Part shown: positions 35,517 to 43,956 of the stretch, piece after piece
Position numbering within the stretch: the stretch's first letter is position 1
How the letters are laid out: every line of letters starts with the position of its first letter
Source of the DNA: Microbacterium oleivorans
GTDB taxonomy: Bacteria > Actinomycetota > Actinomycetes > Actinomycetales > Microbacteriaceae
Reading direction: 5' to 3'
NCBI RefSeq assembly: GCF_013389665.1
Contig: NZ_CP058316.1
Coordinates: forward strand, 2,604,001-2,668,000
Length of the DNA stretch: 64,000 nucleotides
Translations under genes and position numbers: made by a program
Notes under the pieces: generated by a model
What the model was told of the DNA's origin: nothing
Database searches by the model: none
Seen by the model: only the letters and a program-made list of their open reading frames with translations

Positions 35517-36632
35517 ATGATCGATGAGATCCCGGACTTCTACGCCGTCATCCCCGCCGGAGGGGTGGGCAGTCGGCTGTGGCCGCTCTCGCGCGCCGAC
35601 GCCCCGAAGTTCCTGCACGACCTCACCGGCTCGGGGCACTCGCTGCTGCGCGACACCTGGGACCGGCTCGCGCCGCTCGCCGGTGAGGACCGCATCGCGG
35701 TGGTGACCGGGCGGGCGCACCGCGCCGCCGTCGAGTCGCAGCTGCCCGGCATCCCCGACAAGAACGTTTTCCTCGAGTCCGAGCCGCGCGATTCCGCGGC
35801 CGCGATCGGCCTCGCAGCCGCCATCCTGCATCGTCGCCACCCCGACGTGATCATCGGATCGTTCGCCGCCGATCACGTCATCCGCGGCAGCCGCGTGTTC
35901 GAGTTCGCCGTGCGCGATGCCGTCGAGGTCGCCCGCGAGGGGTACATCTGCACGATCGGCATCACCCCCTCGGAGCCGGCGGTCGGCTTCGGCTACATCA
36001 AACGGGGCGGAGAGCTCATCGTCGAGGGAGCGCGCGATGCCTCGCTCGTGGAGCACTTCGTCGAGAAGCCCGATCTCGAGACGGCGCGCTCCTATGTCTC
36101 GGACCGGTCGTACCTGTGGAACGCCGGCATGTTCATCTCGCGCGCCGACGTGCTGCTCGCCGAGATCGAGGCCAACAACCCCGCGCTGCACGCCGGACTG
36201 CTCGAGCTCGCCGAGGCCTGGGACGACCGCGACCGACGGGGCCCGGCGGTGGACCGCATCTGGCCGACGCTCGAGAAGATCGCGATCGACTACGTCGTCG
36301 CCGAGCCCGCGGCCAAGAAGGGCAAGCTGGCCGTGGTTCCGGGCCACTTCGACTGGGACGACGTCGGCGACTTCGCCAGCCTGGCGAAGCTGAACTCCAA
36401 CGGACGCAAGAACGACCTCGCCATCCTGGGCGAGAACGCCCGCATCCTCTCGGACGCGGCCAGCGGCATCGTCGTGAGCCACACCTCGCGCGTCATCAGC
36501 CTCATCGGCGTCAAGGACATCGTCGTGGTCGACACCCCCGACGCGCTCCTGGTCACCACGAGCGAGAACGCCCAGCGTGTCAAGCACGTCGTGGACGCTC
36601 TCAAGCTGACGGGTCGCGGCGACGTTCTGTGA
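35517..36632 (+). CDS. manC: mannose-1-phosphate guanylyltransferase
   Basis: Makes GDP-mannose from mannose-1-phosphate and GTP for mannosylation and cell-wall glycans. The 371-residue protein has the nucleotidyltransferase signature PAGGVGSRLWPLSR (13-26), the EPRDSAAAIGLAA motif, VEHFVEKP and YLWNAGMF, with a short left-handed-helix C-terminal part. It lacks the phosphomannose isomerase domain of longer ManC fusions. ATG 35517 fits the leaderless promoter pattern. It is a single gene, divergent from sdhCDAB. Confidence 0.94.
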   Translation: MIDEIPDFYAVIPAGGVGSRLWPLSRADAPKFLHDLTGSGHSLLRDTWDRLAPLAGEDRIAVVTGRAHRAAVESQLPGIPDKNVFLESEPRDSAAAIGLAAAILHRRHPDVIIGSFAADHVIRGSRVFEFAVRDAVEVAREGYICTIGITPSEPAVGFGYIKRGGELIVEGARDASLVEHFVEKPDLETARSYVSDRSYLWNAGMFISRADVLLAEIEANNPALHAGLLELAEAWDDRDRRGPAVDRIWPTLEKIAIDYVVAEPAAKKGKLAVVPGHFDWDDVGDFASLAKLNSNGRKNDLAILGENARILSDAASGIVVSHTSRVISLIGVKDIVVVDTPDALLVTTSENAQRVKHVVDALKLTGRGDVL

Positions 36633-36759
36633 CGCTCGTATTGCGTCTTTGTAACCATTCGCGAGGCGGAGTGCGTCCGGGGTGCAACCCGGGCGAAACA
36701 GTAGGTAACTTCTTTCCAGCCGCCGCGAAGTCCGCGGCGCCTTCAATGTGGAGGCTGCA

Positions 36760-37878
36760 TTGACACTCTCGACCCCCCAGAAGCTCGTCGGCATCACAGC
36801 TGCCGCGGGCCTTCTCGTCGCCCTCGCCGGTTGCGGATCCGCACCCGACGCGGAATCCACCGGCGACGCCGCTGCAGGCGAAGCCGTCGACGGCTTCATG
36901 CCCTGCCTGATCTCGGACGAGGGCGGTTGGAACGACAAGTCGTTCAACCAGTCGGCCAAGACCGGCATGGACTCGGCCCTGGAGGAGCTCGACGTCGAGG
37001 GCATCGAGCTCGAGTCGACCACCCCCAACGACTACGCGCCGAACCTCGAGCAGCTCGTCGCCGAGGGCTGCACGTTCATCGTCTCGGTGGGTTTCAACCT
37101 CTCCGCCGCCACGGTCGAGTCGGCGCTGGCCAACCCCGACATCGACTACGCGATCATCGACGACCTCGCCGACAATGACTTCAACGGCGAGACCGACGCC
37201 CCGAACATCAAGCCCCTCGTGTTCAACACGGCCGAGGCCGCTTATCTCGGCGGATACGCCGCCGCTTCGTGGTCGGAGCAGAGCGGCGTGAACAAGGTCG
37301 GCACCTTCGGCGGCATGCAGATCCCGTCGGTCGCCGTGTTCATGGACGGTTTCCAGCTCGGCGTCGAGAAGTACAACGAGGACAAGGGCGGCGCCGTCGA
37401 GGTGCTCGGCTGGGACATGGCCACCGAAGAGGGGCTCTTCACCGGCGGCTTCGCGGCCAACGACACCGCCAAGCAGACCGCGCAGAACCTGCTCGACCAG
37501 GGTGCAGACGTCATCCTGCCCGTCGGCGGTCCGGTGTACCAGAGCGCGGCAGCGGCCATCAACGACGGCGGCACTGACACGCTCATGCTCGGTGTCGACA
37601 CCGACCTCGCCGTCGCCGACGACACCGTCGCCGACCTCGTGCTCGTCTCGATCATGAAGGCCATCGACGTCGCCGTCCACGACGCGACCATCGAGGCCGC
37701 CGGCGGCGACTTCAGCGTCGAGCCCTACGTCGGGGACCTCGAGAACGAGGGTGTGAAGCTCTCGAGCTTCCACGACTTCGAGTCGCAGCTGCCGGACGGT
37801 CTGGCCGACGAGCTGGCCACCCTCCAGGAGGCCATCATCGCCGGTGACATCACCGTGGAGTCGCCGAACTCCCCGTGA
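36760..37878 (+). CDS. BMP-family substrate-binding lipoprotein (nucleoside uptake)
   Basis: A 372-residue extracytoplasmic receptor of the basic-membrane-protein (PnrA/Med) family, which binds purine or pyrimidine nucleosides. Signal peptide with lipobox ALAGC (C25), then the BMP fold: DEGGWNDKSFNQSAKTGM is the family hallmark, followed by AEAAYLGGYAAASWS and VGTFGGMQIPSV. TTG 36760 is preferred over GTG 36748 because GGAGG (36750-36754) then sits 5 bases before it. A small CGCCGCG/CGCGGCG hairpin lies in the leader. The downstream ATPase, permeases and salvage enzymes support a nucleoside substrate. Confidence 0.92.
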   Translation: MTLSTPQKLVGITAAAGLLVALAGCGSAPDAESTGDAAAGEAVDGFMPCLISDEGGWNDKSFNQSAKTGMDSALEELDVEGIELESTTPNDYAPNLEQLVAEGCTFIVSVGFNLSAATVESALANPDIDYAIIDDLADNDFNGETDAPNIKPLVFNTAEAAYLGGYAAASWSEQSGVNKVGTFGGMQIPSVAVFMDGFQLGVEKYNEDKGGAVEVLGWDMATEEGLFTGGFAANDTAKQTAQNLLDQGADVILPVGGPVYQSAAAAINDGGTDTLMLGVDTDLAVADDTVADLVLVSIMKAIDVAVHDATIEAAGGDFSVEPYVGDLENEGVKLSSFHDFESQLPDGLADELATLQEAIIAGDITVESPNSP

Positions 37879-37890
37879 GTCGGTTCTTCG

Positions 37891-37925
37891 GTCGGGGCCG
37901 GGAGACGTCGTCTCCCGGCCCCGAC
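37891..37925 (+). terminator. strong hairpin between the BMP lipoprotein and its ATPase gene
   Basis: A perfect 16-bp stem (37891-37906 with 37910-37925) closes a 3-nt loop, 13 bp after the lipoprotein stop. It probably ends or attenuates the transcript so that the receptor is made in excess, and it may protect the 3' end of that message. Confidence 0.75.
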
Positions 37926-37952
37926 CCCTGTCCGCCGTCCCTCAACGTCACA

Positions 37953-37958
37953 TAGATT
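37953..37958 (+). promoter_or_regulatory. -10 box of a leaderless promoter for the nucleoside transporter/salvage operon
   Basis: TAGATT is followed by seven bases and ATG 37966. Placed directly after the hairpin, it would give the ATPase-permease-salvage genes their own promoter. Confidence 0.45.
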
Positions 37959-37965
37959 GGCGACC

Positions 37966-39480
37966 ATGAAGCTCGAACTCCGGGGCATCACCAAGCGCTT
38001 CGGCACCCTCGTCGCGAACGACCACATCGACCTCGTGGTCCAGCCCGGCGAGATCCACGCCCTGCTGGGCGAGAACGGTGCCGGCAAGTCGACGCTGATG
38101 AACGTCCTCTACGGCCTGTACCAGGCCGACGACGGTCAGATCCTGCTCGACGACGCCCCTCAGAACTTCCGCGGCCCCGGCGACGCCATGGCGGCGGGCA
38201 TCGGCATGGTGCACCAGCACTTCATGCTCATCCCCGTCTTCACGGTCGCCGAGAACGTCATGCTCGGACACGAGGACACCAAGGGCATCGGCGCCCTCGA
38301 CCTCGCCAAGGCCCGTCGCCACGTGCGCGAGGTCGCCGACCGGTTCGGCTTCCAGATCGACCCCGACGCCCTCGTCGGGGACCTGCCCGTCGGCGTGCAG
38401 CAGCGGGTCGAGATCATCAAGGCGCTCTCGCGCGACGCGAAGGTCCTGGTCTTCGACGAGCCCACAGCGGTGCTCACCCCGCAGGAGACCGACGAGCTCA
38501 TGGCGATCATGCGCCAGCTGCGCGACGAAGGCACCTCCATCGTCTTCATCACCCACAAGCTGCGGGAGGTCCGCGAGGTCGCGGACCGCATCACCGTCAT
38601 CCGACTGGGCACGGTCGTCGGTGAGGCGTCTCCGACCGCGACCAACGCCGAGCTCGCCTCCCTCATGGTCGGCCGCGCCGTCGAGCTCACCGTCCGCAAG
38701 GGCGCGCCGCGGCTGGGCGACGGCGGCCTCGCGGTGCGAGACCTCCGCGTGCTGACCCCCGGCGGCGCCGTCGTCGTCGACGGTGTGAGCTTCGATGTGC
38801 GCCCGGGCGAGGTCCTGGGCGTGGCGGGAGTGCAGGGCAACGGCCAGACCGAGCTCGTCGAGGCCATCGTCGGTCTCGCGAGCAAGGTGGAGGGCTCGAT
38901 CCGCCTCGGCGACACCGAGCTGGTCGGCCGCAGTGTCCGCGGCATCCTCGACGCCGGCGTCGGGTTCGTGCCCGAGGACCGCAAGGAGGACGGCCTCGTC
39001 GGCGGCTTCTCGGTCGCCGAGAACCTCATCCTCGATCGGTCCAACGACCCGGAGTTCGTGACGGCCGGCACCGTCCGGCGCTCCGCGCTGGAGGCCTTCG
39101 CGCGCGACCGCATCGCGGAGTACGACATCCGCACCCAGGGCCCCCACACCGCCGCGGGCACGCTGTCGGGCGGCAACCAGCAGAAGGTCGTCATCGCACG
39201 CGAGATGAGCCGCGACCTGCAGCTGTTCGTGGCGGCGCAGCCGACCCGCGGCGTCGACGTCGGCTCGATCGAGTTCATCCACAAGCGCATCATCGAGACG
39301 CGGGATGCCGGCGTGCCGGTCGTCGTGGTCTCGACCGAGCTCGACGAGGTGACCGCCCTCGCCGACCGCATCGCGGTCATGTACCGGGGTGCGATCGTCG
39401 GCATCGTCCCCGGCGACACCCCCCGCGACATCCTCGGCCTCATGATGGCCGGCGAACCCCACCCGGAGGTGGCCGCATGA
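37966..39480 (+). CDS. nucleoside ABC transporter, double ATP-binding protein
   Basis: A 504-residue ATPase with two ABC domains (about 1-235 and 250-500), the sugar/nucleoside importer layout of RbsA and NupA. The first domain has Walker A GENGAGKST, LPVGVQQRVEIIKAL as signature and Walker B LVFDEPTAVLTPQE. The second has a modified Walker A (GVQGNGQTE), signature LSGGNQQKVVIAREM and QPTRGVDVG in place of a normal Walker B. ATG 37966 is chosen over TTG 37957. Its stop overlaps the next gene (ATGA). Confidence 0.94.
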   Translation: MKLELRGITKRFGTLVANDHIDLVVQPGEIHALLGENGAGKSTLMNVLYGLYQADDGQILLDDAPQNFRGPGDAMAAGIGMVHQHFMLIPVFTVAENVMLGHEDTKGIGALDLAKARRHVREVADRFGFQIDPDALVGDLPVGVQQRVEIIKALSRDAKVLVFDEPTAVLTPQETDELMAIMRQLRDEGTSIVFITHKLREVREVADRITVIRLGTVVGEASPTATNAELASLMVGRAVELTVRKGAPRLGDGGLAVRDLRVLTPGGAVVVDGVSFDVRPGEVLGVAGVQGNGQTELVEAIVGLASKVEGSIRLGDTELVGRSVRGILDAGVGFVPEDRKEDGLVGGFSVAENLILDRSNDPEFVTAGTVRRSALEAFARDRIAEYDIRTQGPHTAAGTLSGGNQQKVVIAREMSRDLQLFVAAQPTRGVDVGSIEFIHKRIIETRDAGVPVVVVSTELDEVTALADRIAVMYRGAIVGIVPGDTPRDILGLMMAGEPHPEVAA

Positions 39481-40790
39481 GCGACTCGACACCCGGCGCC
39501 CACGAGACCGCGCGCGGCGGCGCGCCCGAGCAGCTCCCCGCCGCCTCGAGCCCGCTGACCGGCCAGACCGCGCCCGAGGCGCCGCGCGCCAACGTCCTGA
39601 TCAAGGAGCTGATGCGCGGCAACCCCGTCACCACGATCCTCGCGGTCGTGCTCGCCCTGATCGCCGGAGGCGTGCTGATCGCCTTCACCGACGACGACGT
39701 GCAGGAGGCGGCGGGGTACTTCTTCGCCCGGCCCGGCGACACCGTCGCTGCCATCTGGAGCGCCGTCTACGGCGGCTACGAGGCGCTGTTCCGCGGAGCG
39801 GTCTTCAACCCGCGGGTCGACGGCTTCGCCGCGCAGATCCGCCCCCTGACGAACTCCCTCGGTTTCGCTGCGCCGCTGATCGCCGCAGGCCTGGGCGTGG
39901 CGCTCGCCTTCCGGGTCGGGCTGTTCAACATCGGCGCCCGCGGGCAGATCCTCGTGGGCGCGGGATTCGCCGCACTCGTGACCTTCGGTCTCGACCTGCC
40001 CATGTGGATCCACCTGCCGCTGACCCTGCTCGCCGGCATCGCCGGCGGTGCGATCTGGGGCGGCATCGTCGGTGTGCTCAAGGCCCGCACCGGGGCGCAC
40101 GAGGTCATCCTCACGATCATGCTCAACTACGTGGCGTTCTACTTCGTCACCTGGATGATCCGCACCCCCGGGTTATTGCAGAAAGAGGGCACCAATCAGC
40201 CCATCACCGCCGAGACGCCGGCGTCGGCGCAGTTCCCCGACCTGCTCGGGTCGGGCTTCCCCTCCCTGGACTGGGGCTTCGTCGTCGTCATCGCCGCCAC
40301 CGTGCTCGTGTGGTGGGTGATCGAACGCTCGAGCCTCGGACTCCGGATGCGCGCCGTCGGTGAGAACCCGCACGCGGCCCGCGCCGCGGGCATCGGCGTC
40401 GAACGCATCTACGTCTACGCGATGCTCTTCGCCGGGGGACTGGCCGGCCTCGCCGCCATGAACCAGATCCAAGGATCGATCACCACGGGCTTCAGCGGCA
40501 CGATCGACGCCGGCATCGGTTTCGACGCGATCACCGTCGCCCTCCTCGGTCGCAGTCGTGCGTGGGGCGTGTTCGCCGCCGGCATCCTGTTCGGTGCGAT
40601 GAAGGCGGGCTCGTTCTCGATGCAGGCGCAGGGCATCCCCGTCGACATCGTGCTGGTCGTGCAGGCTCTGATCGTGCTGTTCATCGCCGCGCCGCCCCTG
40701 CTGCGCACAGTGTTCTTCCTCCCCAAGACGGACCTCGAGAAGGCGGCCAAGGCGAGAGCCAAGGCGGCGAAGAAGGCGGTGACGGCATGA
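39477..40790 (+). CDS. nucleoside ABC transporter, permease subunit 1
   Basis: A 437-residue BPD_transp_2-type membrane protein with a hydrophilic N-terminal 45 residues and about ten helices. The GLFNIGARGQILVGAG segment (near 140) and RAVGENPHAARAAGIGVERIYVYAM are typical of nucleoside (NupP/YufP) permeases. A Lys/Ala-rich tail ends it. Overlaps its neighbours by 4 bp at both ends, so the four transport and salvage genes are translationally coupled. Confidence 0.93.
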   Translation: MSDSTPGAHETARGGAPEQLPAASSPLTGQTAPEAPRANVLIKELMRGNPVTTILAVVLALIAGGVLIAFTDDDVQEAAGYFFARPGDTVAAIWSAVYGGYEALFRGAVFNPRVDGFAAQIRPLTNSLGFAAPLIAAGLGVALAFRVGLFNIGARGQILVGAGFAALVTFGLDLPMWIHLPLTLLAGIAGGAIWGGIVGVLKARTGAHEVILTIMLNYVAFYFVTWMIRTPGLLQKEGTNQPITAETPASAQFPDLLGSGFPSLDWGFVVVIAATVLVWWVIERSSLGLRMRAVGENPHAARAAGIGVERIYVYAMLFAGGLAGLAAMNQIQGSITTGFSGTIDAGIGFDAITVALLGRSRAWGVFAAGILFGAMKAGSFSMQAQGIPVDIVLVVQALIVLFIAAPPLLRTVFFLPKTDLEKAAKARAKAAKKAVTA

Positions 40791-42073
40791 CCACGCTCAG
40801 CCCCGCGGAATCCGCCGACGGCACGATCCAGCTCGCCACCGTCCGGCAGCGGCGCCTGAAGGTGCCCATCACGCTCGGCGTCGTGTCGGTGCTGCTGGCA
40901 GCCCTGTTCGCCTTCGCGCCGCGCGACGGCCTCAGCACGTTCCGACTCGGTGACGCCTCCGCTGCCCTGGGCCTTCCCGACGTGGCCGTGCCGACCGCGG
41001 TGACGTCATGGTCGGTTCTCGTCGTGCTCGTCGCGCTGACGGCGCTCGCGTTCTGGCTGGCCGGGGCGTACCGGCCGGTACCGCTGTGGCTGACGCTGCT
41101 GTTCGGCGTGCTCGGCGTCTTCGCCTTCCTCACCTGGGCGGCCGCCGGGGGTCTCGTACCCGTGACCGGGCTGCTCTTCGGTGCGGTCTCACTCTCGGTC
41201 CCGCTGGTGTTCGGGGCGCTCGGCGGTGTCATCGGCGAACGCGTCGGCGTGGTGAACGTCGCCATCGAGGGGCAGCTGCTCCTCGGCGCGTTCTCCGCGG
41301 CGCTGCTGTCGAGCATCACCGGCAACCCGTTCGTCGGCCTGATCGGCGCGATGATCGGCGGCGTGCTGGTGTCGTTCGTGCTGGCCGCATTCGCGATCAA
41401 GTACCTCGTCGAGCAGGTCATCGTCGGCGTCGTGCTCAACGTGCTCGTCACCGGTCTCACCGGCTTCCTCTACGGCGCGCTGCTCGTTCCCAACGAGAGC
41501 GAGCTGAACCGCCCGGTGCGCTTCACCCGTCTCGAGATCCCGCTGCTCAGCGACATCCCGATCCTCGGTCCCGTGCTGTTCAACCAGACGATCATCGTCT
41601 ACCTCATGTTCGTCACGGTCGCCGTCGTCACGTGGGCGCTGTACCGCACGCGCTGGGGCCTGCGGCTCCGCGCGGTCGGCGAGCACCCGCAGGCCGCCGA
41701 CACGGTCGGCATCAACGTCAACCGCTCGCGGTTCTGGAACGTCTCGCTCGCGGGAGCGATCGCCGGCATCGGCGGCGCCTACTTCACGCTCGTCTCGGTG
41801 CCGCAGTTCGGCAAGGAGATGACGGCCGGCCTCGGCTTCATCGCGTTGGCCGCGGTGATCTTCGGCCGGTGGGATCCGTTGCGGGCAGCGCTCGCAGGAC
41901 TGCTGTTCGGCTTCGCGACCAACCTGCAGAACCTGCTCACGGTCCTGCGGACGCCGATCCCCAGCGAGTTCATGCTCATGCTCCCGTACGTGGTGACCAT
42001 CCTCGCGGTCGCCGGTTTCGCCGGCCAGATCCGCGGGCCGGCCGCTGCCGGCAAGCCCTACATCAAGGGATGA
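40787..42073 (+). CDS. nucleoside ABC transporter, permease subunit 2
   Basis: A 428-residue second permease (NupQ/YufQ type) with about ten to eleven helices. GERVGVVNVAIEGQLLLGAF and LRAVGEHPQAADTVGINVNRSRFWNVSLAGAIAGIGGAYFTL are the matching family segments. It should heterodimerise with the preceding permease. ATG 40787 overlaps the previous stop; the cytidine deaminase gene follows within 45 bp or overlaps it, depending on that gene's start. Confidence 0.93.
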   Translation: MTTLSPAESADGTIQLATVRQRRLKVPITLGVVSVLLAALFAFAPRDGLSTFRLGDASAALGLPDVAVPTAVTSWSVLVVLVALTALAFWLAGAYRPVPLWLTLLFGVLGVFAFLTWAAAGGLVPVTGLLFGAVSLSVPLVFGALGGVIGERVGVVNVAIEGQLLLGAFSAALLSSITGNPFVGLIGAMIGGVLVSFVLAAFAIKYLVEQVIVGVVLNVLVTGLTGFLYGALLVPNESELNRPVRFTRLEIPLLSDIPILGPVLFNQTIIVYLMFVTVAVVTWALYRTRWGLRLRAVGEHPQAADTVGINVNRSRFWNVSLAGAIAGIGGAYFTLVSVPQFGKEMTAGLGFIALAAVIFGRWDPLRAALAGLLFGFATNLQNLLTVLRTPIPSEFMLMLPYVVTILAVAGFAGQIRGPAAAGKPYIKG

Positions 42074-42114
42074 CGGATGCCGACGCATCCTCATCCGGAC
42101 AAGGAAGACCCCTC

Positions 42115-42516
42115 GTGACCGACATCGACTGGGACGAGCTGCGCTCCGTCGCCACCGACGCCATGACCCGCGCCTACGCGCCCTATTCGCGCTACCGGGT
42201 CGGCGCGGCCGCGCTCGTCAGCGACGGGCGCATCGTCTCGGGATGCAACGTCGAGAACGCCTCCTACGGCGTGGGACTGTGCGCCGAGTGCGCCCTGGTC
42301 GGCGACCTGCACATGTCGGGCGGCGGCCGACTCGTCGCCTTCGTGTGCGTGAACAACGACGGGCAGACGATCATGCCGTGCGGCCGCTGCCGTCAGCTGC
42401 TGAACGAGTTCGCCCTGCCCGGAATGCTGCTCGAGACCGTCTCGGGCATCCGCACGATCGACGAGGTGCTGCCCGACGCGTTCGGCCCGCGAGACCTCGA
42501 GGAGGCCGCCCGATGA
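42115..42516 (+). CDS. cdd: cytidine deaminase
   Basis: Deaminates cytidine and deoxycytidine to uridines. From GTG 42115 the protein is 133 residues, the normal length for the tetrameric enzyme, with the zinc site C56-A-E58 in GLCAECAL and the PCGRC pair C89/C92, and SGCNVENASYG for substrate binding. AAGGAAG lies 7 bases upstream of this GTG. An ATG at 42070 that overlaps the permease stop would add 15 residues and remains possible. Next gene overlaps by 4 bp. Confidence 0.94.
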   Translation: MTDIDWDELRSVATDAMTRAYAPYSRYRVGAAALVSDGRIVSGCNVENASYGVGLCAECALVGDLHMSGGGRLVAFVCVNNDGQTIMPCGRCRQLLNEFALPGMLLETVSGIRTIDEVLPDAFGPRDLEEAAR

Positions 42517-43835
42517 GCGCCGATCCCACCAGCCCCGCCACGCCCGCCGCCGTCGAGGCCTTCGACGCCGTCGACGTGATCCGCGCCAAGCGCGACGGTG
42601 GCGTGGTGCCCGAGGAGGCGCTGCGCTGGATGGTCGACGCGTACACCCGCGAGTACGTCGCCGACTCGCAGATGGCCGCCTTCGCCATGGCCGTGCTGCT
42701 CAACGGCATGGAGCGCAGCGAGATCCGGGTGATGACCGACGCGATGATCGCCTCGGGCGAGCGGATGAGCTTCGCAGGTCTCGGCAAGCGCACCGTCGAC
42801 AAGCACTCGACGGGAGGCGTCGGCGACAAGATCACCCTGCCCCTGGCGCCCCTGGTCGCCGCGTTCGGCGTCGCGGTGCCGCAGCTGTCGGGTCGTGGAC
42901 TCGGCCACACCGGTGGGACCCTCGACAAGCTCGAGTCCATCCCGGGGTGGCGTGCCGCGCTGTCGAACGACGAGATGTTCGACCAGCTGCGCGACGTCGG
43001 AGCGGTCATCTGCGCCGCCGGGTCGGGTCTCGCGCCCGCCGACAAGCGCCTGTACGCCCTGCGCGACGTGACCGGCACGGTCGAGGCGATCCCCCTCATC
43101 GCGTCGAGCATCATGTCGAAGAAGATCGCCGAGGGCACCGAGTCGCTCGTGCTCGACGTGAAGTTCGGCTCGGGCGCCTTCATGAAGGACGTCGACAAGG
43201 CCCGCGAGCTCGCCCGCACCATGGTCGCGCTCGGCGCCGACTCCGGCGTGGCGACGACCGCCCTGCTCACCGACATGAACGCCCCGCTCGGTCTCGCCAT
43301 CGGCAACGCCAACGAGGTGCGCGAATCGGTCGAGGTGCTCGCCGGCGGCGGCCCCGCCGACGTCGTGGAGCTGACGGTCGCGCTCGCGCGCGAGATGCTC
43401 GCGCTCGCCGGACAGCCCGACGCCGACGTCGAGGGCGCCCTCGCCGACGGGCGGGCGATGGACGTCTGGCGCCGCATGATCCGCGTCCAGGACGGCGATC
43501 CGGATGCGGCCCTCCCCGCTCCCCGCGAGACCCACACGGTCACCGCTCCCGCCGCCGGCATCGTCTCGCGCGTGGAGGCGCTGCCGTTCGGCATCGCCGC
43601 CTGGCGCCTGGGTGCCGGGCGTGCGCGCGCGCAGGACCCCGTCATCCACGCGGCGGGCATCGACCTGCACGTCAAACCCGGCGACGAGGTGGCCGCCGGT
43701 CAGCCGCTGTTCACCCTGCTGGCCGACGATGGTGCCCGGTTCGACCGCGCACTCGACGCCCTGCACGGCGCGTGGGAGATCGACGACGCGGCGCCCCCGG
43801 CCGGCCCGCTCGTGCTCGAACGCATCACCGCCTGA
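42513..43835 (+). CDS. deoA: thymidine phosphorylase
   Basis: Phosphorolyses thymidine and deoxyuridine to base plus deoxyribose-1-phosphate. The 440-residue protein has AFDAVDVIRAKRDGGVVPEEALRWMVDAY, the phosphate loop KHSTGGVGDKITL, the family signature SGRGLGHTGGTLDKLESIPGW and KKIAEGTESLVLDVKFGSGAF. Length is normal. It takes the uridines made by Cdd. A tandem 14-bp repeat follows, before add. Confidence 0.95.
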   Translation: MSADPTSPATPAAVEAFDAVDVIRAKRDGGVVPEEALRWMVDAYTREYVADSQMAAFAMAVLLNGMERSEIRVMTDAMIASGERMSFAGLGKRTVDKHSTGGVGDKITLPLAPLVAAFGVAVPQLSGRGLGHTGGTLDKLESIPGWRAALSNDEMFDQLRDVGAVICAAGSGLAPADKRLYALRDVTGTVEAIPLIASSIMSKKIAEGTESLVLDVKFGSGAFMKDVDKARELARTMVALGADSGVATTALLTDMNAPLGLAIGNANEVRESVEVLAGGGPADVVELTVALAREMLALAGQPDADVEGALADGRAMDVWRRMIRVQDGDPDAALPAPRETHTVTAPAAGIVSRVEALPFGIAAWRLGAGRARAQDPVIHAAGIDLHVKPGDEVAAGQPLFTLLADDGARFDRALDALHGAWEIDDAAPPAGPLVLERITA

Positions 43836-43879
43836 GAGCCGCCGCGCGCGGCATCCGAGCCTCGTACGCCGACCCCACC

Positions 43880-43940
43880 TTCCATCCCGACCGTTCCATC
43901 CCGACCGTTCCATCCCGACCGTTCCATCCCGACCGTTCCA
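43880..43940 (+). repeat. 14-bp tandem repeat in the leader of add
   Basis: Four perfect copies of TTCCATCCCGACCG start at 43880, 43894, 43908 and 43922, followed by a partial TTCCA. It lies between the deoA stop and the add ribosome-binding site. The unit is not a multiple of three and no ORF crosses it, so copy number could vary freely by slippage. Confidence 0.95.
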
Positions 43941-43956
43941 CCCGGAGGAGCCCGCC

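Noticed and set aside
36748..36759. GTG 36748 as start of the BMP lipoprotein
   Set aside because: It would place the GGAGG ribosome-binding site inside the gene; TTG 36760 is 5 bases after it and gives a proper signal peptide.
36633..36759. Riboswitch in the leader of the BMP lipoprotein gene
   Set aside because: Only a small CGCCGCG/CGCGGCG hairpin is visible; no known purine or other aptamer pattern could be matched.
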